Source: DYKG01 sp964596185 | GTDB lineage: Bacteria > Muiribacteriota > Ozemobacteria > Ozemobacterales > Ozemobacteraceae | Direction of reading: 5' to 3' | Assembly (NCBI GenBank): GCA_964596185.1 | Contig: CAZQUE010000002.1 | Coordinates: 62,001-126,000 of the forward strand | DNA: 64,000 nt | Shown: one piece after another, positions 51,523 through 60,811 of the stretch | How positions within the stretch are numbered: the first letter of the stretch is position 1 | Layout: each line of letters begins with the position of its first letter | Translations under genes and position numbers: made by a program | Notes under the pieces: generated by a model | What the model was told of the DNA's origin: nothing | The model's input: the letters and a program-made list of their open reading frames with translations, nothing else | Database searches by the model: none

Positions 51523-54500
51523 TTGTTTGATTTTCTGCAAAACTTTGCCAGAAACTACAATGATCTGGTTTTTTTGATTTCAGGTCTTTTGTGGTTTTTT
51601 ATTTTCCTGAAGGTTCACTTTCATGGAAACAGGCCCATTACTGAGGCGCTAAACCTGATTTTTCTTCTGAATGCAGGCATCGACTGGTTAAAGCTTATAA
51701 GTTTGAGTTCCGGGCAGCAGGCAGTTTTTTCAATTATTCAGGGCATTCTTGGGTTGTTGATACTTTATAACTTTTTTAAACTGAAAGTTGATGAGTCATC
51801 GACTTTCAATCGACGGATTTACCTGCTTCCGGCGATTCTGAGCCTGCCTTTAAGTGAATCCTGCTATTTAATCTTTACCTGGTCGGGATCCATAAGAATT
51901 CTGGCAGCATTGCTGACTTTTTTTCTATATAGTCGTTTAAACGGCAATTTGCCAGAGGAAAAGCCTGAAAGCACTGTTAAGAGCCGTTTTTCGATTTTCA
52001 TTGCCTGCTTTGTTCTTATTTCCATGAATGTTTCCGGAGTCATCTGGTTAAACACCCTTGCCAGCAACGAAATAAAAGGGAACATTCTTCTCAAGGCAGA
52101 AGGAATTGCCTCCGCCCTAGATGCAAAAACCGTCGGCGAGCTTGCTTTCGAACCGCGCAGTGTTATAGACCCCCATTTTTTGAGGATTCGCCGGCAATTG
52201 ATCGAATTTGCTTCACTATTCCCGGATTTGCGTGGAATTTATACCATGAAACAGATAGATGGCACGCTTATTTTTGGGCCGGAAAACTACCATGAAGACG
52301 ATCCGATGGCTTCGCCGGTTGGAACCAGATACACCCCGCCGGATCAGAGAATTTTTGCTGTTTTTGAAAGTCGAAAGAGTCTCGCAATTGGGCCATTCAA
52401 AGACGAATATGGTGAATTCGTTTCAGCCTTTGCTCCGGTAGTTTGCCCCAAAAATGGTCAGGTCTTGTGCGTTGTCGGTATCGATGTCGATGCACGGGCG
52501 TTTTCCGCTCTTCTTTTTTCCAGCAGGTTGTGGTTTAACATCATTTCGATTCTTGTCTTCTTGATTGCCGGATCAACCATTGCTGTCATAAGGTATCGCA
52601 GGTCTCTCAAAGATTTTGATTGCTATGAGACAATCCACCACGCTGAATCTCTGGGGCTAATTCTCCTTGGCGGATTATTCGCGGCAGTGATTTTTTTTGC
52701 AGTTACCGAATTCGAGACAAGCCTCTACCAGAACGAGCAGGTCAAAGTTTCTTCTCTGATTTTTCATCGCGTTCAGGACTCTTTTTCGCGGCTTGAGACG
52801 CATCTTGATGATTTTCTTTTTCGCACTGCCAATCCGAGCCCAGCTCAGGAAAACGATTTGAATTATGCAAATAATTGTCGGGATGAGTTTCCGTTTGCTG
52901 AAATGATGCTGTTCGATTCCAAGAGCCCCGGCAAATTTTCCAAAATTTTCCAAAATTTTGCATTAGAGTTGATCGCCGGTCAAAAGATCGCAAAAACCCT
53001 GTTTATCGATGAATCGTCAAGATTGTGTCTGATGCAGAAGATCGTTGATTCGCAGGGTAAGCCTCTGGTTGGGGCTTATCTGATTTCGCCGGATCGTTTT
53101 CTTGCTTACAACATTGCTGGCAATACCGGAAAAGCTCAAGGGCAAAATGCTTTTCTTTATTTGCTGGGCGAAGAAAAACCGATGATTGGGGCGCTTGCAA
53201 AAAGTGTTCGCCCAAAGATTCCCCCGGCTTTTTTGATGTCAAGGAACCAGGGACTTTATTTTCCTTTGTTCATTTTTGATCGAACCCTGATACTGAGATT
53301 TTTTCAACCGTCGACGAGCCTTGTTTTCTGGAGAATAAAGGGGCCGGCATTGGCAATGGCCATTGCCTGTCTTTTCGTTTTCGTTGCAGTTTCGATTATG
53401 ATTCGCATGGCCAGATACCAGAATCGAAATCTGGAAATTCAGGTAGAACAGCGAACCTTCGAGCTTAGAAGAAGTGAAGCGAGATTCCGCGATCTGGTTG
53501 AAAGCCTTTCTGACTGGATATGGGAAACAGATCTGGACGGAGTTTATACTTATTGTTACTGCAGCGCCATTAAAGAAGGCATGATCGGGCATGAACGCAT
53601 GATTGGCCATAAATTTTACGAGATTCCCAGTCTGGCCCGAAAACAGCAGGCTTATGACTTTTTCAGATCGATGCTCAATAATCCACGGTCGTTTTTTGAT
53701 TTTGAAAATCTCTATGTGCTTGAAAACGGTAAAAAATATTACTATTCCAGCAGCGGTGTGCCAATTTATGATGATAACGGAAAATTAGTCGGCTTTCGCG
53801 GCATTGCCCGCGATATCACCGGAAAAAGAAAGGCTGAAGAAGATCTGCAAAAGAGCCGTGAACGCTATATGCTCGCGGTAAAGGGCAGTCGTGACGGCAT
53901 CTGGGACTGGGATATCGAAAAGAATCAGGCCTTTTTTTCAGTTCGCCTCAAAGAGATGCTTGGTTACAATGAAAGGGATTTGTCTGACAGTTTCGATTCA
54001 TTGATTTCACTTATTCATCCCGAAGAAAAATCGGTGTTTGAAAAGTTTCTCGAGAGTTATCTGCATGGTGAGACTGAAGAGTTTTCCATCGAGTTTCGCT
54101 GTCGGAACAAGGGCGGCAATTACGGCTGGTACCAGGCCCGTGGCCTGGCCCTTCGCGATGGCGACGGTCGACCATACCGAATGGCGGGTTCATTGACGGA
54201 CATTACCGCCAGGCGTGATGCCGAGCGAGAGATAGAAAGAACTTTGCTCGAGCTTGAACAGGTGATCGATGAGTTACATTCTGCAAATGACCGGGCGGAA
54301 GAGCTTAGAAAAAGTGCTGAAAAAGCCAATGTTGCCAAGAGTGAATTTCTTGCCAATATGAGCCATGAAATCAGGACTCCGATGAATGGTGTCGTCGGCA
54401 TGGTCGACCTGCTGTTAAAAACCCCGTTGAATGAAGATCAGAAAAGATATGCCGAAGTGGTCAAAACCAGCAGCGAAAAGCTGCTCGCGATTATCAACGA

Positions 54501-55896
54501 TATTCTCGATTTCTCAAAAATTGAAGCCAACCGACTCGAACTTGAAAATGTCGATTTCGAGTTGTTGCCGATTGTAACCGAAGTTGTCGATCTTTTTAGC
54601 CTCGCTGCAAGCGAAAAGAAAATCGAATTGAAGGTTGAGGTCGCCAATGAAATTCCGAAAATGCTGGTCGGTGACCCGAATCGTCTGCGGCAGGTGTTGC
54701 TTAACCTGATCGGTAATGCGGTAAAATTTACCGAAACCGGTAGCGTCACTATCGGCGTGACCTGCGAAGATAGGCAAAAAAAGAAGGCAGTGATTCGCTT
54801 TGCCGTTGTCGATACAGGTGTTGGAATCCCTGAAGAAGCAAGAAAAAGTCTTTTTTCCGCCTTTACCCAGGTAGATGGTTCTATTACCCGAAAATTTGGG
54901 GGCACTGGCCTCGGCCTGGCGATATCGAGACAGCTGGTTGAGCTAATGGGCGGTCATCTGGATTTTTCCAGCAAAGTCGGCGTCGGCTCAGAGTTTTTCT
55001 TCAGCATTCCCTTTAAGATCACTCAGAAAAAGAAAGAAGAGATTATCGAAGAAGTCGTGCCGCAAAGATCTGATTTACCTGAAGATCGGCCGCTGCCATT
55101 GCCGAAAAATGACTCAACCCCTTCAGATAAAAAGGTTTTGAAAGCTTTGCTGGTGGAAGATAACGAAACCAACCAGATCGTCGCTTCGACGATGATAGAA
55201 AATCTTGGCTTTATGGTTGAAATTGCTGGTAATGGCGTAGATGCCGTGAACATGATGCTTGAAAAACACTATGATATGGTCTTTATGGATTGCCAGATGC
55301 CTGAGCTCGATGGTTTTGCCGCCACCCGCATGATCAGAAATTCAGGCCTCGAGAACAATCGTCGCGTTCCGATAATTGCCATGACCGCCAGCGCTCTTGC
55401 CGGTGATCGTGAAAAATGCCTCGATGCCGGCATGAATGATTATATTGCCAAACCTTTTCGAATTCATGAGCTCGAAGAAGTAATCCGGCGCTGGATCGAA
55501 TTGAACCCCGATAATACTCTCGCTCATTTTCAGGGGCCGTTACCAGGTCAGGTAGATTCAGAAATTTTTAATTATTCTGACGTCCTGCAACGAATGATGA
55601 ATAATGATAAATTGGTCAAAACCCTTATCAGGTCATTCATAAATGAGACTCCCTCGATAATTCTCAAACTTGAAAAATCTTTCTCTGAAGGAAATCTCAC
55701 CGATGCCGCTACCTTTGCCCACAGTATCAAGGGTTCTGCCGCCAACATCGGGGCCGAGAAGCTTTCCCGCCAGGCCAGACAGCTAGAACAGCGCATCAAA
55801 AACAAGGAGTCTGTCGATTTGTCGATCGAACTGAACCTGCTCAATAAAACCTATGCCGAGCTTTTGCAGAAAATTGAAAATCGCCGTATTCTTTAA
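51523..55896 (+). CDS. Hybrid sensor histidine kinase with PAS, receiver and Hpt domains
   Basis: 1457 residues. Four to six membrane spans in the first about 180 residues, a Cache-like extracytoplasmic domain about 180-337, two further spans (about 337-396), a second extracytoplasmic region about 397-605, a span about 607-627, then two PAS/PAC domains (about 650-775 and 782-905), HisKA with His948 in SHEIRTPMNG, HATPase_c (NLIGNAVKFTETG, DTGVGIPEE, GTGLGLAISRQL), receiver with Asp1256 in MDCQMPELDG and Lys1310, and Hpt with His1400 in AHSIKGSAANIGA. A full internal phosphorelay; the final response regulator is not in the window. TTG start with GGAG 8 nt upstream. Confidence 0.92.
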   Translation: MFDFLQNFARNYNDLVFLISGLLWFFIFLKVHFHGNRPITEALNLIFLLNAGIDWLKLISLSSGQQAVFSIIQGILGLLILYNFFKLKVDESSTFNRRIYLLPAILSLPLSESCYLIFTWSGSIRILAALLTFFLYSRLNGNLPEEKPESTVKSRFSIFIACFVLISMNVSGVIWLNTLASNEIKGNILLKAEGIASALDAKTVGELAFEPRSVIDPHFLRIRRQLIEFASLFPDLRGIYTMKQIDGTLIFGPENYHEDDPMASPVGTRYTPPDQRIFAVFESRKSLAIGPFKDEYGEFVSAFAPVVCPKNGQVLCVVGIDVDARAFSALLFSSRLWFNIISILVFLIAGSTIAVIRYRRSLKDFDCYETIHHAESLGLILLGGLFAAVIFFAVTEFETSLYQNEQVKVSSLIFHRVQDSFSRLETHLDDFLFRTANPSPAQENDLNYANNCRDEFPFAEMMLFDSKSPGKFSKIFQNFALELIAGQKIAKTLFIDESSRLCLMQKIVDSQGKPLVGAYLISPDRFLAYNIAGNTGKAQGQNAFLYLLGEEKPMIGALAKSVRPKIPPAFLMSRNQGLYFPLFIFDRTLILRFFQPSTSLVFWRIKGPALAMAIACLFVFVAVSIMIRMARYQNRNLEIQVEQRTFELRRSEARFRDLVESLSDWIWETDLDGVYTYCYCSAIKEGMIGHERMIGHKFYEIPSLARKQQAYDFFRSMLNNPRSFFDFENLYVLENGKKYYYSSSGVPIYDDNGKLVGFRGIARDITGKRKAEEDLQKSRERYMLAVKGSRDGIWDWDIEKNQAFFSVRLKEMLGYNERDLSDSFDSLISLIHPEEKSVFEKFLESYLHGETEEFSIEFRCRNKGGNYGWYQARGLALRDGDGRPYRMAGSLTDITARRDAEREIERTLLELEQVIDELHSANDRAEELRKSAEKANVAKSEFLANMSHEIRTPMNGVVGMVDLLLKTPLNEDQKRYAEVVKTSSEKLLAIINDILDFSKIEANRLELENVDFELLPIVTEVVDLFSLAASEKKIELKVEVANEIPKMLVGDPNRLRQVLLNLIGNAVKFTETGSVTIGVTCEDRQKKKAVIRFAVVDTGVGIPEEARKSLFSAFTQVDGSITRKFGGTGLGLAISRQLVELMGGHLDFSSKVGVGSEFFFSIPFKITQKKKEEIIEEVVPQRSDLPEDRPLPLPKNDSTPSDKKVLKALLVEDNETNQIVASTMIENLGFMVEIAGNGVDAVNMMLEKHYDMVFMDCQMPELDGFAATRMIRNSGLENNRRVPIIAMTASALAGDREKCLDAGMNDYIAKPFRIHELEEVIRRWIELNPDNTLAHFQGPLPGQVDSEIFNYSDVLQRMMNNDKLVKTLIRSFINETPSIILKLEKSFSEGNLTDAATFAHSIKGSAANIGAEKLSRQARQLEQRIKNKESVDLSIELNLLNKTYAELLQKIENRRIL

Positions 55897-55923
55897 ATGC
55901 ACATAGGTGCCGATTAAAGATTT

Positions 55924-56859
55924 ATGCCATTCGAAATAAAAGATAAACTAGTCGTTGCCGTCGCCTCGAGCGCCCTTTTCGATTTAAGCCTGTCAGACGA
56001 TGTTTTTAAGAAAAAAGGCTATGAATGTTATCGGCGCTATCAGAGGCAAAATCAGGATGTGCCCCTGGATAAGGGCGTTGCTTTCCCTTTCGTTAGAAGA
56101 TTGCTCAATATCAACCGCCGTTTCCCGGTTCGCAAGCCCGTTGAAGTCGTTTTGTTGTCGAAGAACGACCCCGATACCGGCCTGCGTGTTTTCAACTCAA
56201 TAAATCATTATGGGCTGGAAATAATTCGCGCTGGCTTTCTCAATGGTAAATCGCCGATAAAATATATCCCGGCTTTCAATGCCTCCCTGTTTCTTTCAGC
56301 AGATGCCGAAGATGTGAAACAGGCTATTCAGGCGGGGTTTCCCGCAGGCACGGTTCTTGGCAACAGTTTTGATGACGATCCCGACGACGACGAACTGCGC
56401 ATTGCCTTCGATTTTGATGGGGTCGTTGTCGATGATGCCGCCGAAAAAGTTTATCAGGACACCCATGATATCGATCGATTTCATGAGTCCGAAATGGAGC
56501 AGGCAAAAAAGCCGCTTGACCCTGGCCCACTGTTTAAATTATTTCGCCAATTGTCGGTCTTTCAAAAATTCGATCGATTGAAGGAAAAGCGCAGCGAGGG
56601 TTATCATCGTTTTCTGCGCATCTGTATCGTTACTGCGCGAAGTGCTCCCGCCCATGAGCGAGCCATCAACACGCTTAGAAAATGGAAAATTCACGTTGAT
56701 GAGGCTTTTTTCCTGGGCGGCATGGAAAAGGGCAGGGTGCTTGAAATTATGAAACCCCACATCTTTTTTGATGATCAGCTTGTTCATCTTAAATCATCGA
56801 CCGGCAAAAGCATTCCGTCGGTACACATTCCTTTCGGGGTAACAAACCTCGGGGGTTGA
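55924..56859 (+). CDS. cN-I type 5'-nucleotidase
   Basis: 311 residues, matching the 5'-nucleotidase family related to animal cytosolic 5'-nucleotidase I. Characteristic N-terminal half (LVVAVASSALFDL, VEVVLLSKNDPDTGLRVFNS, LSADAEDVKQAIQAGFPAG) and HAD-type motif IAFDFDGVVVDD near residue 162, later VTARSAP and IFFDDQ. Dephosphorylates nucleoside 5'-monophosphates in the cytoplasm. It follows the hybrid kinase by 27 nt in the same direction and could be co-transcribed. No Shine-Dalgarno sequence of note before the ATG. Confidence 0.88.
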   Translation: MPFEIKDKLVVAVASSALFDLSLSDDVFKKKGYECYRRYQRQNQDVPLDKGVAFPFVRRLLNINRRFPVRKPVEVVLLSKNDPDTGLRVFNSINHYGLEIIRAGFLNGKSPIKYIPAFNASLFLSADAEDVKQAIQAGFPAGTVLGNSFDDDPDDDELRIAFDFDGVVVDDAAEKVYQDTHDIDRFHESEMEQAKKPLDPGPLFKLFRQLSVFQKFDRLKEKRSEGYHRFLRICIVTARSAPAHERAINTLRKWKIHVDEAFFLGGMEKGRVLEIMKPHIFFDDQLVHLKSSTGKSIPSVHIPFGVTNLGG

Positions 56860-56953
56860 CCCAATAAACCGTTGATTGAAATATTAGTTAAAATATTGCC
56901 TGCATATAGATTTAGGATTAAAATAAAAGAAGTTTGAAAGTTAGAGGATCGCC

Positions 56954-57445
56954 ATGGAAATTCTTGAAATTGCCCGCACAATCAAGCAGAATGAGCTGCT
57001 TATGGCACAGCTCTATGCCGAATGTGCCCGGCTGTTCCCCGAGCATGCCGACGAATTTCGTAACCTCGAACTTGAAGAAATCGGCCACGCTCATTTGGTC
57101 GAAGAGATAATTGAAGATATTGAAAATGAACCTCAGTCCTGGGTGCCTGGTTCGATGAGCCTTGCTACTATCAAGCTCATAAGCAAACAGATTCAGGAAA
57201 ATCTTGAAGATATCCGACAGGGTAAAGTCTCGGCGCGATACGCCATAACTTATGCTTTGAGCACTGAACTTAGTCTTAGTGAAAAAGACTTCGGCAATGT
57301 TCTGAAAAACATCGACGGCAAATTCCAGGTGCCGATGCAGACTCTTGCCTGCGGTTTCAAAGGCCACTATCAGCGGCTCAAGAAACTCGAGAAACAATTG
57401 TTGACTACCGGTCAGGCCGGTTTTGATGATTTGAACCGTACATAA
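56954..57445 (+). CDS. Ferritin-like (rubrerythrin-type) four-helix protein
   Basis: 163 residues, all helical. Carboxylate motifs of a diiron four-helix bundle: NELLMAQLYAEC in helix 1, NLELEEIGHAHLVEEI in helix 2 (E-x-x-H pattern), and TELSLSEKDF in helix 3 with KGHYQRLKKLE in helix 4. No C-terminal rubredoxin-type Cys4 site, so it is not a classical rubrerythrin. Possible roles are peroxide reduction or iron handling. AGAGGA precedes the ATG by 6 nt. Helix 4 has His but few Glu, so the metal site may be incomplete. Confidence 0.7.
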   Translation: MEILEIARTIKQNELLMAQLYAECARLFPEHADEFRNLELEEIGHAHLVEEIIEDIENEPQSWVPGSMSLATIKLISKQIQENLEDIRQGKVSARYAITYALSTELSLSEKDFGNVLKNIDGKFQVPMQTLACGFKGHYQRLKKLEKQLLTTGQAGFDDLNRT

Positions 57446-57471
57446 AAGTTTCAGGTTTGAAAGGAAACACT

Positions 57472-57981
57472 ATGAAAAATTTCCGCTTTTTAACAAAAAC
57501 ACTTTTACTGCTGGTTATGGTTGTTTTGGCTTCTGCCGTATATGCCGGCGATTTGAAAGGAACAGTTTCGGTTAAAAGAAACAACAGTCGCCAGATTATT
57601 GGAGCCTGTTTGCACGTTGGTAACCAGGAATACGAAATTGTCATGGATGAAAACGGCAAATCGCTTGCTGAAATGTATGAGCACAAAGATCTTCAGGTGA
57701 GCGGTTCTGTTGATGGCAATAAAATTACGGTTGAAACCTGGAGCGAAATTCGCTCGGCTTCAGCTCCTGAACCGGCATATAAAGAGCCAGAACCACAGGA
57801 TGAGCCTGAAAAGGTAGAAGAAGAGGAACCGGAAGAAGAGCCCAAAGAAGAAGTTGACGAAGATGAAGAGCCTAAGGATGAAGAAGTAAAAGACAATGAA
57901 CCCAAGGACGAAGAGCCTAAGGACGACGAAGAAGAAAAAGAAGAGTCTGAAGAAGAACCCAAAGAAGAAAATGAAGACTGA
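57472..57981 (+). CDS. Secreted protein with a long acidic Glu/Asp/Pro/Lys tail
   Basis: 169 residues from ATG 57472, which has AGGA 7 nt upstream; a TTG five codons earlier is less likely. Signal peptide about 1-24 (LLLVMVVLASAVYAG). A compact beta-rich domain of about 75 residues (LKGTVSVKRNNSRQIIGACL, VGNQEYEIVMDENG, LQVSGSVDGNKITVETW) recalls a small OB-like fold. From about residue 100 the sequence is almost only Glu, Asp, Pro and Lys with repeated EPKDEE-like units. Family unknown; cation binding outside the membrane is plausible. Ends before a strong bidirectional terminator. Confidence 0.75.
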   Translation: MKNFRFLTKTLLLLVMVVLASAVYAGDLKGTVSVKRNNSRQIIGACLHVGNQEYEIVMDENGKSLAEMYEHKDLQVSGSVDGNKITVETWSEIRSASAPEPAYKEPEPQDEPEKVEEEEPEEEPKEEVDEDEEPKDEEVKDNEPKDEEPKDDEEEKEESEEEPKEENED

Positions 57982-58051
57982 GTTCAGTTAATCGACGGGT
58001 TCAGCCGCCAAAAATCGGGTAAAACCGGTTTGTCGGCTAAATTTATAAAGA

Positions 58052-58095
58052 AAAATCGGTCATAAAATCAGAAATAGATTTATGACCGATTTTAT
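58052..58095. terminator. Strong bidirectional terminator between convergent genes
   Basis: AAAATCGGTCATAAA on the left pairs with TTTATGACCGATTTT on the right, extended by ATC/GAT with one bulged base, loop AGAAATA. T-rich stretches follow the stem on both strands, serving the acidic-tail gene on plus and the glycosyltransferase gene on minus, whose last codons overlap it. Confidence 0.85.
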
Positions 58096-58943
58096 TTTGA
58101 GGCTGCAAGGCTTTTTTCGGTGGTTAATCTTTCTGCTCGAAGAAACTGGTCGTCCAGACTTCTATTGAAAGGCATGACCAGATGTTTTTCACGATAAGGC
58201 CGCATTTGCCGACAGATATTGAACCCGGCTGCAGAAAAAACTTTTTCAGCATGTTGCAAAAGGCTGGTCGCCGGGTAAATATCGAGATGAAGGGCGTCGG
58301 CGGGCAGGTAATCCGGTCGGCTGCCCGGTGCGACAACCACGAAATATGGCGAAACTTTCTGCAGGCTGGCAGTTTCGACGGCATAATTCCAGAGTTGCTC
58401 CAGTTCATTGCCGGAGTTTGAATGAATGACCAGCCAGAACCTGGCAGGAATGTCTGAAACCTTTTCAACTGGCGGGTCAATTAATTCAACGTCTTTGATC
58501 GGACCGACGCAATCTTTTAAAAAACGTTCATGCTCAGGCGAGAGTTCTTCAAGGCGCAGAATTTCGCTGAACCTGGGAAAAGTCCCGCCGATGCGTTGTA
58601 AATAAACCTGCCATTTCAAAAGCCTTGCCAGATAAACACATTCAATTTCTTCGAGAATTTTCAGATTACACAATTCACCCAAAATGCCTCCTGGAAAGGC
58701 ATCGACAAAGAATAACGGCGGCTTTTTATCGAAAATCAATTTTTCGAGCCAGATTGAAAAAGATTGCTGATTGGCAATTGCCTGCTCGTTGGGAATATGA
58801 ACTCTGATATTGGTTGGCAGGGGAAACTTTTCGATGAGATCTGCGCTGGCCGTTATCAGTTCAGGGTTGAGTGAGAAAGTATGGCAAAAGGCGAGAAACC
58901 TGGTCAAATGACCATAGCCTCCGCCAAGGCAATAGTAAAGCAC
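58092..58943 (-). CDS. Glycosyltransferase-like protein (GT-B, MurG/GT28-like)
   Basis: 283 residues. The N-terminus has the glycine-rich GGGYGHLTR loop of GT-B enzymes such as MurG. The C-terminal half carries the donor-site pattern FSAAGFNICRQMRPYREKHLVMPF and RSLDDQFLRAERL, as in GT28-type transferases. It is shorter than MurG (about 350), mainly in the N-terminal domain. No membrane segment. It is the last gene of a six-gene minus-strand run, 2 nt from the lipoprotein gene. Donor and acceptor cannot be told. Confidence 0.75.
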   Translation of the reverse strand: MLYYCLGGGYGHLTRFLAFCHTFSLNPELITASADLIEKFPLPTNIRVHIPNEQAIANQQSFSIWLEKLIFDKKPPLFFVDAFPGGILGELCNLKILEEIECVYLARLLKWQVYLQRIGGTFPRFSEILRLEELSPEHERFLKDCVGPIKDVELIDPPVEKVSDIPARFWLVIHSNSGNELEQLWNYAVETASLQKVSPYFVVVAPGSRPDYLPADALHLDIYPATSLLQHAEKVFSAAGFNICRQMRPYREKHLVMPFNRSLDDQFLRAERLTTEKSLAASK

Positions 58944-58945
58944 AC

Positions 58946-59635
58946 TTATTTCCCCTTTTTGATCAGTTCGTTGATGATGATGCAGCGAATTTTAACGGGG
59001 ATTTCTTCAAAAAGGATAACGCCTGGTGCTGCGCTGTTGTGATAATTCTTGAGAATGAGTTTTTCGTTGTTTGCGGCATCTTTTACTTTGAGTTTGCCGG
59101 TTTCGGGGTAAAATTTGACATTACCGATTTCGTTGCCGCTCTTGTCACGAATTTCAGTTTTTTCAGGACCTTTGCTTTTCAGTTCAAAGGGCGTATTCAT
59201 TTCTTCGTTGTCGGCGATTTTGATTTTTTCGTCTTTGAACTTGATTTTGAAGAGCAACTGCTCTTTTTCATCAACGAGTTTGATGCTGTCGTCTTTGTAT
59301 TTCACTTCTGCGATGAGTTGCTTTTCCTGATCATCCAGAGCTTCTTTGTATTTCAAACGGCCGTTTTCATTGGCGCGGGCCTTTAAAGTAGCCTTTTCAC
59401 CAGAGTAATCTATTTCAATTTTTTCGTGGTCGGCATATTTTTTTATTACCAGGGCTTCCTGATCGTTGGCGGTTTTGAATTTGAGCTTGTCGCCGGAATC
59501 CTCGGCTATGGCGTTAGCTGCTGGTTTACTAACCGCGGAATTCGAAGTGGCCGGGGCTTTTTCGCCACCACAGCCGGTCAAAGCCAATATTGTCAAAAAA
59601 AACACCGCCAGCATTAGATTTGCAGATCTTTTCAT
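58946..59635 (-). CDS. Lipoprotein with repeated Lys/Glu-rich beta-strand pattern
   Basis: 229 residues from the second of two nearby ATGs, chosen because AGGAG lies 7 nt upstream of it (only 1 nt before the first). Lipobox LALTGC near residue 19-22, then an Ala/Ser-rich spacer. The mature domain has short repeated strands of the form KLKFKTAND, EKIEIDYSGEKATLK, DSIKLVDEKEQLLFKIKF and EKIKIADNEE, suggesting a beta-sheet stack. It ends with a basic helix (CIIINELIKKGK). No family recognised. Sited between two glycosyltransferase genes, so a role in surface polysaccharide export or anchoring is possible. Confidence 0.75.
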   Translation of the reverse strand: MKRSANLMLAVFFLTILALTGCGGEKAPATSNSAVSKPAANAIAEDSGDKLKFKTANDQEALVIKKYADHEKIEIDYSGEKATLKARANENGRLKYKEALDDQEKQLIAEVKYKDDSIKLVDEKEQLLFKIKFKDEKIKIADNEEMNTPFELKSKGPEKTEIRDKSGNEIGNVKFYPETGKLKVKDAANNEKLILKNYHNSAAPGVILFEEIPVKIRCIIINELIKKGK

Positions 59636-59648
59636 CTTCATTCTCCTG

Positions 59649-60806
59649 TCAGGCTTTCATAAAGCCAATATCAGATTTTTTTGCAAGTTTTTGCAGAAGC
59701 TGAACATAGGCTTCTGTTTCAATACCGGAATCAAAATGCTCGACAATATGCTGTCGCAAAGCTTTGCTAACCTGGCGATGCCGCTCTGGCGTCATCTGGT
59801 CGGCATTCCATAACGCGGCCCGACAGCCATGCCGGTCACCGGGGTGAAAGAGCAGATCGGCCTGCTCGGGTAAATTAGCCACGACATCGCTGATACCGCC
59901 GACTCTGGCAGCAATCAGGGGAATGCCGAGGGCTCCGGCTTCGAGCATAACATTGGGCATTCCGTCATAAAAAGAGGGCAGGGCGATGAAATCACAGGCC
60001 GGATAATAGCGCAGCAGCTCAAAATGATCTAAAAAAGGTAACTGGGTGAAGTGAAGCTTGTCACGATGCTCTTCGAGCCATTCCTGCATTGGCTCGGCAA
60101 CGTCGCCGATCAGCAGAAAGTGGAATTTATCGTGCAAATTCGCTGCCAGCACATTGCCAAGAAAAAATGTTCCGCCTTTTTTTGCTTTGAACTGCCCGAT
60201 CAGGCCGATGACTTTGTGCTCAGCGTCGACATTCTTTTTGCGCCAGGCTTCGGCTGATTTTTGGTCGGAAGGATCGGTGGCCCAATCTGCCAGATCGATG
60301 CCGTTGGCAATCCGCTCGACTTTTTCCGGATCGATAAATGGCATGATTTTTTCTTCGACTTCAGTACTCAAGACGCAAACCCGATCGGCAGCTGAAAAGG
60401 CGTCGAAAAGCAGATGGCGCCGGCCGGGTGAAAAAATGCCGAGATCAAAGTCGTTGCCACGTAACAACAATGCACTACGGGTATTGAACCAGGCCGTGAA
60501 AATCGGTAGGGCCACCAATGGCAGATAGCCGCCAAAAGCCATGATTAGACCATATTCTGTGGGATATTCCGGTGAGCGCAAGAGGTTGTAAAGGCAGTTG
60601 AGTGTGTGGCCGGGCCCTTCACCGTCAGGAATATTGATAAGTCGGCCGTTCTGTTGTTGAACGACCTTGATGCTGCGGTGCGGGCCAAAATGAACGACAT
60701 CGATCAAAAAGCCACGTTGTCTGAGATTATTGACAATGCGGTCGCAGGCCTGGGCCATTCCCCCCCGGCGGGGCGGGTAATTTTCACTCAGCCATAAAAC
60801 GTTCAT
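59649..60806 (-). CDS. GT4 family glycosyltransferase
   Basis: 385 residues, typical for GT4. N-terminal Rossmann domain begins LWLSENYPPRRGGMAQAC, with the GG acceptor loop. C-terminal domain: VIGLIGQFKAKKGG, FHFLLIGDVAEP, and the donor-binding E-x7-E region LPSFYDGMPNVMLEAGALGI. Cytoplasmic, retaining glycosyltransferase by family knowledge. It is separated by 5 nt from the zinc-finger-like gene upstream and 13 nt from the lipoprotein start downstream. Confidence 0.9.
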   Translation of the reverse strand: MNVLWLSENYPPRRGGMAQACDRIVNNLRQRGFLIDVVHFGPHRSIKVVQQQNGRLINIPDGEGPGHTLNCLYNLLRSPEYPTEYGLIMAFGGYLPLVALPIFTAWFNTRSALLLRGNDFDLGIFSPGRRHLLFDAFSAADRVCVLSTEVEEKIMPFIDPEKVERIANGIDLADWATDPSDQKSAEAWRKKNVDAEHKVIGLIGQFKAKKGGTFFLGNVLAANLHDKFHFLLIGDVAEPMQEWLEEHRDKLHFTQLPFLDHFELLRYYPACDFIALPSFYDGMPNVMLEAGALGIPLIAARVGGISDVVANLPEQADLLFHPGDRHGCRAALWNADQMTPERHRQVSKALRQHIVEHFDSGIETEAYVQLLQKLAKKSDIGFMKA

Positions 60807-60811
60807 TATAT

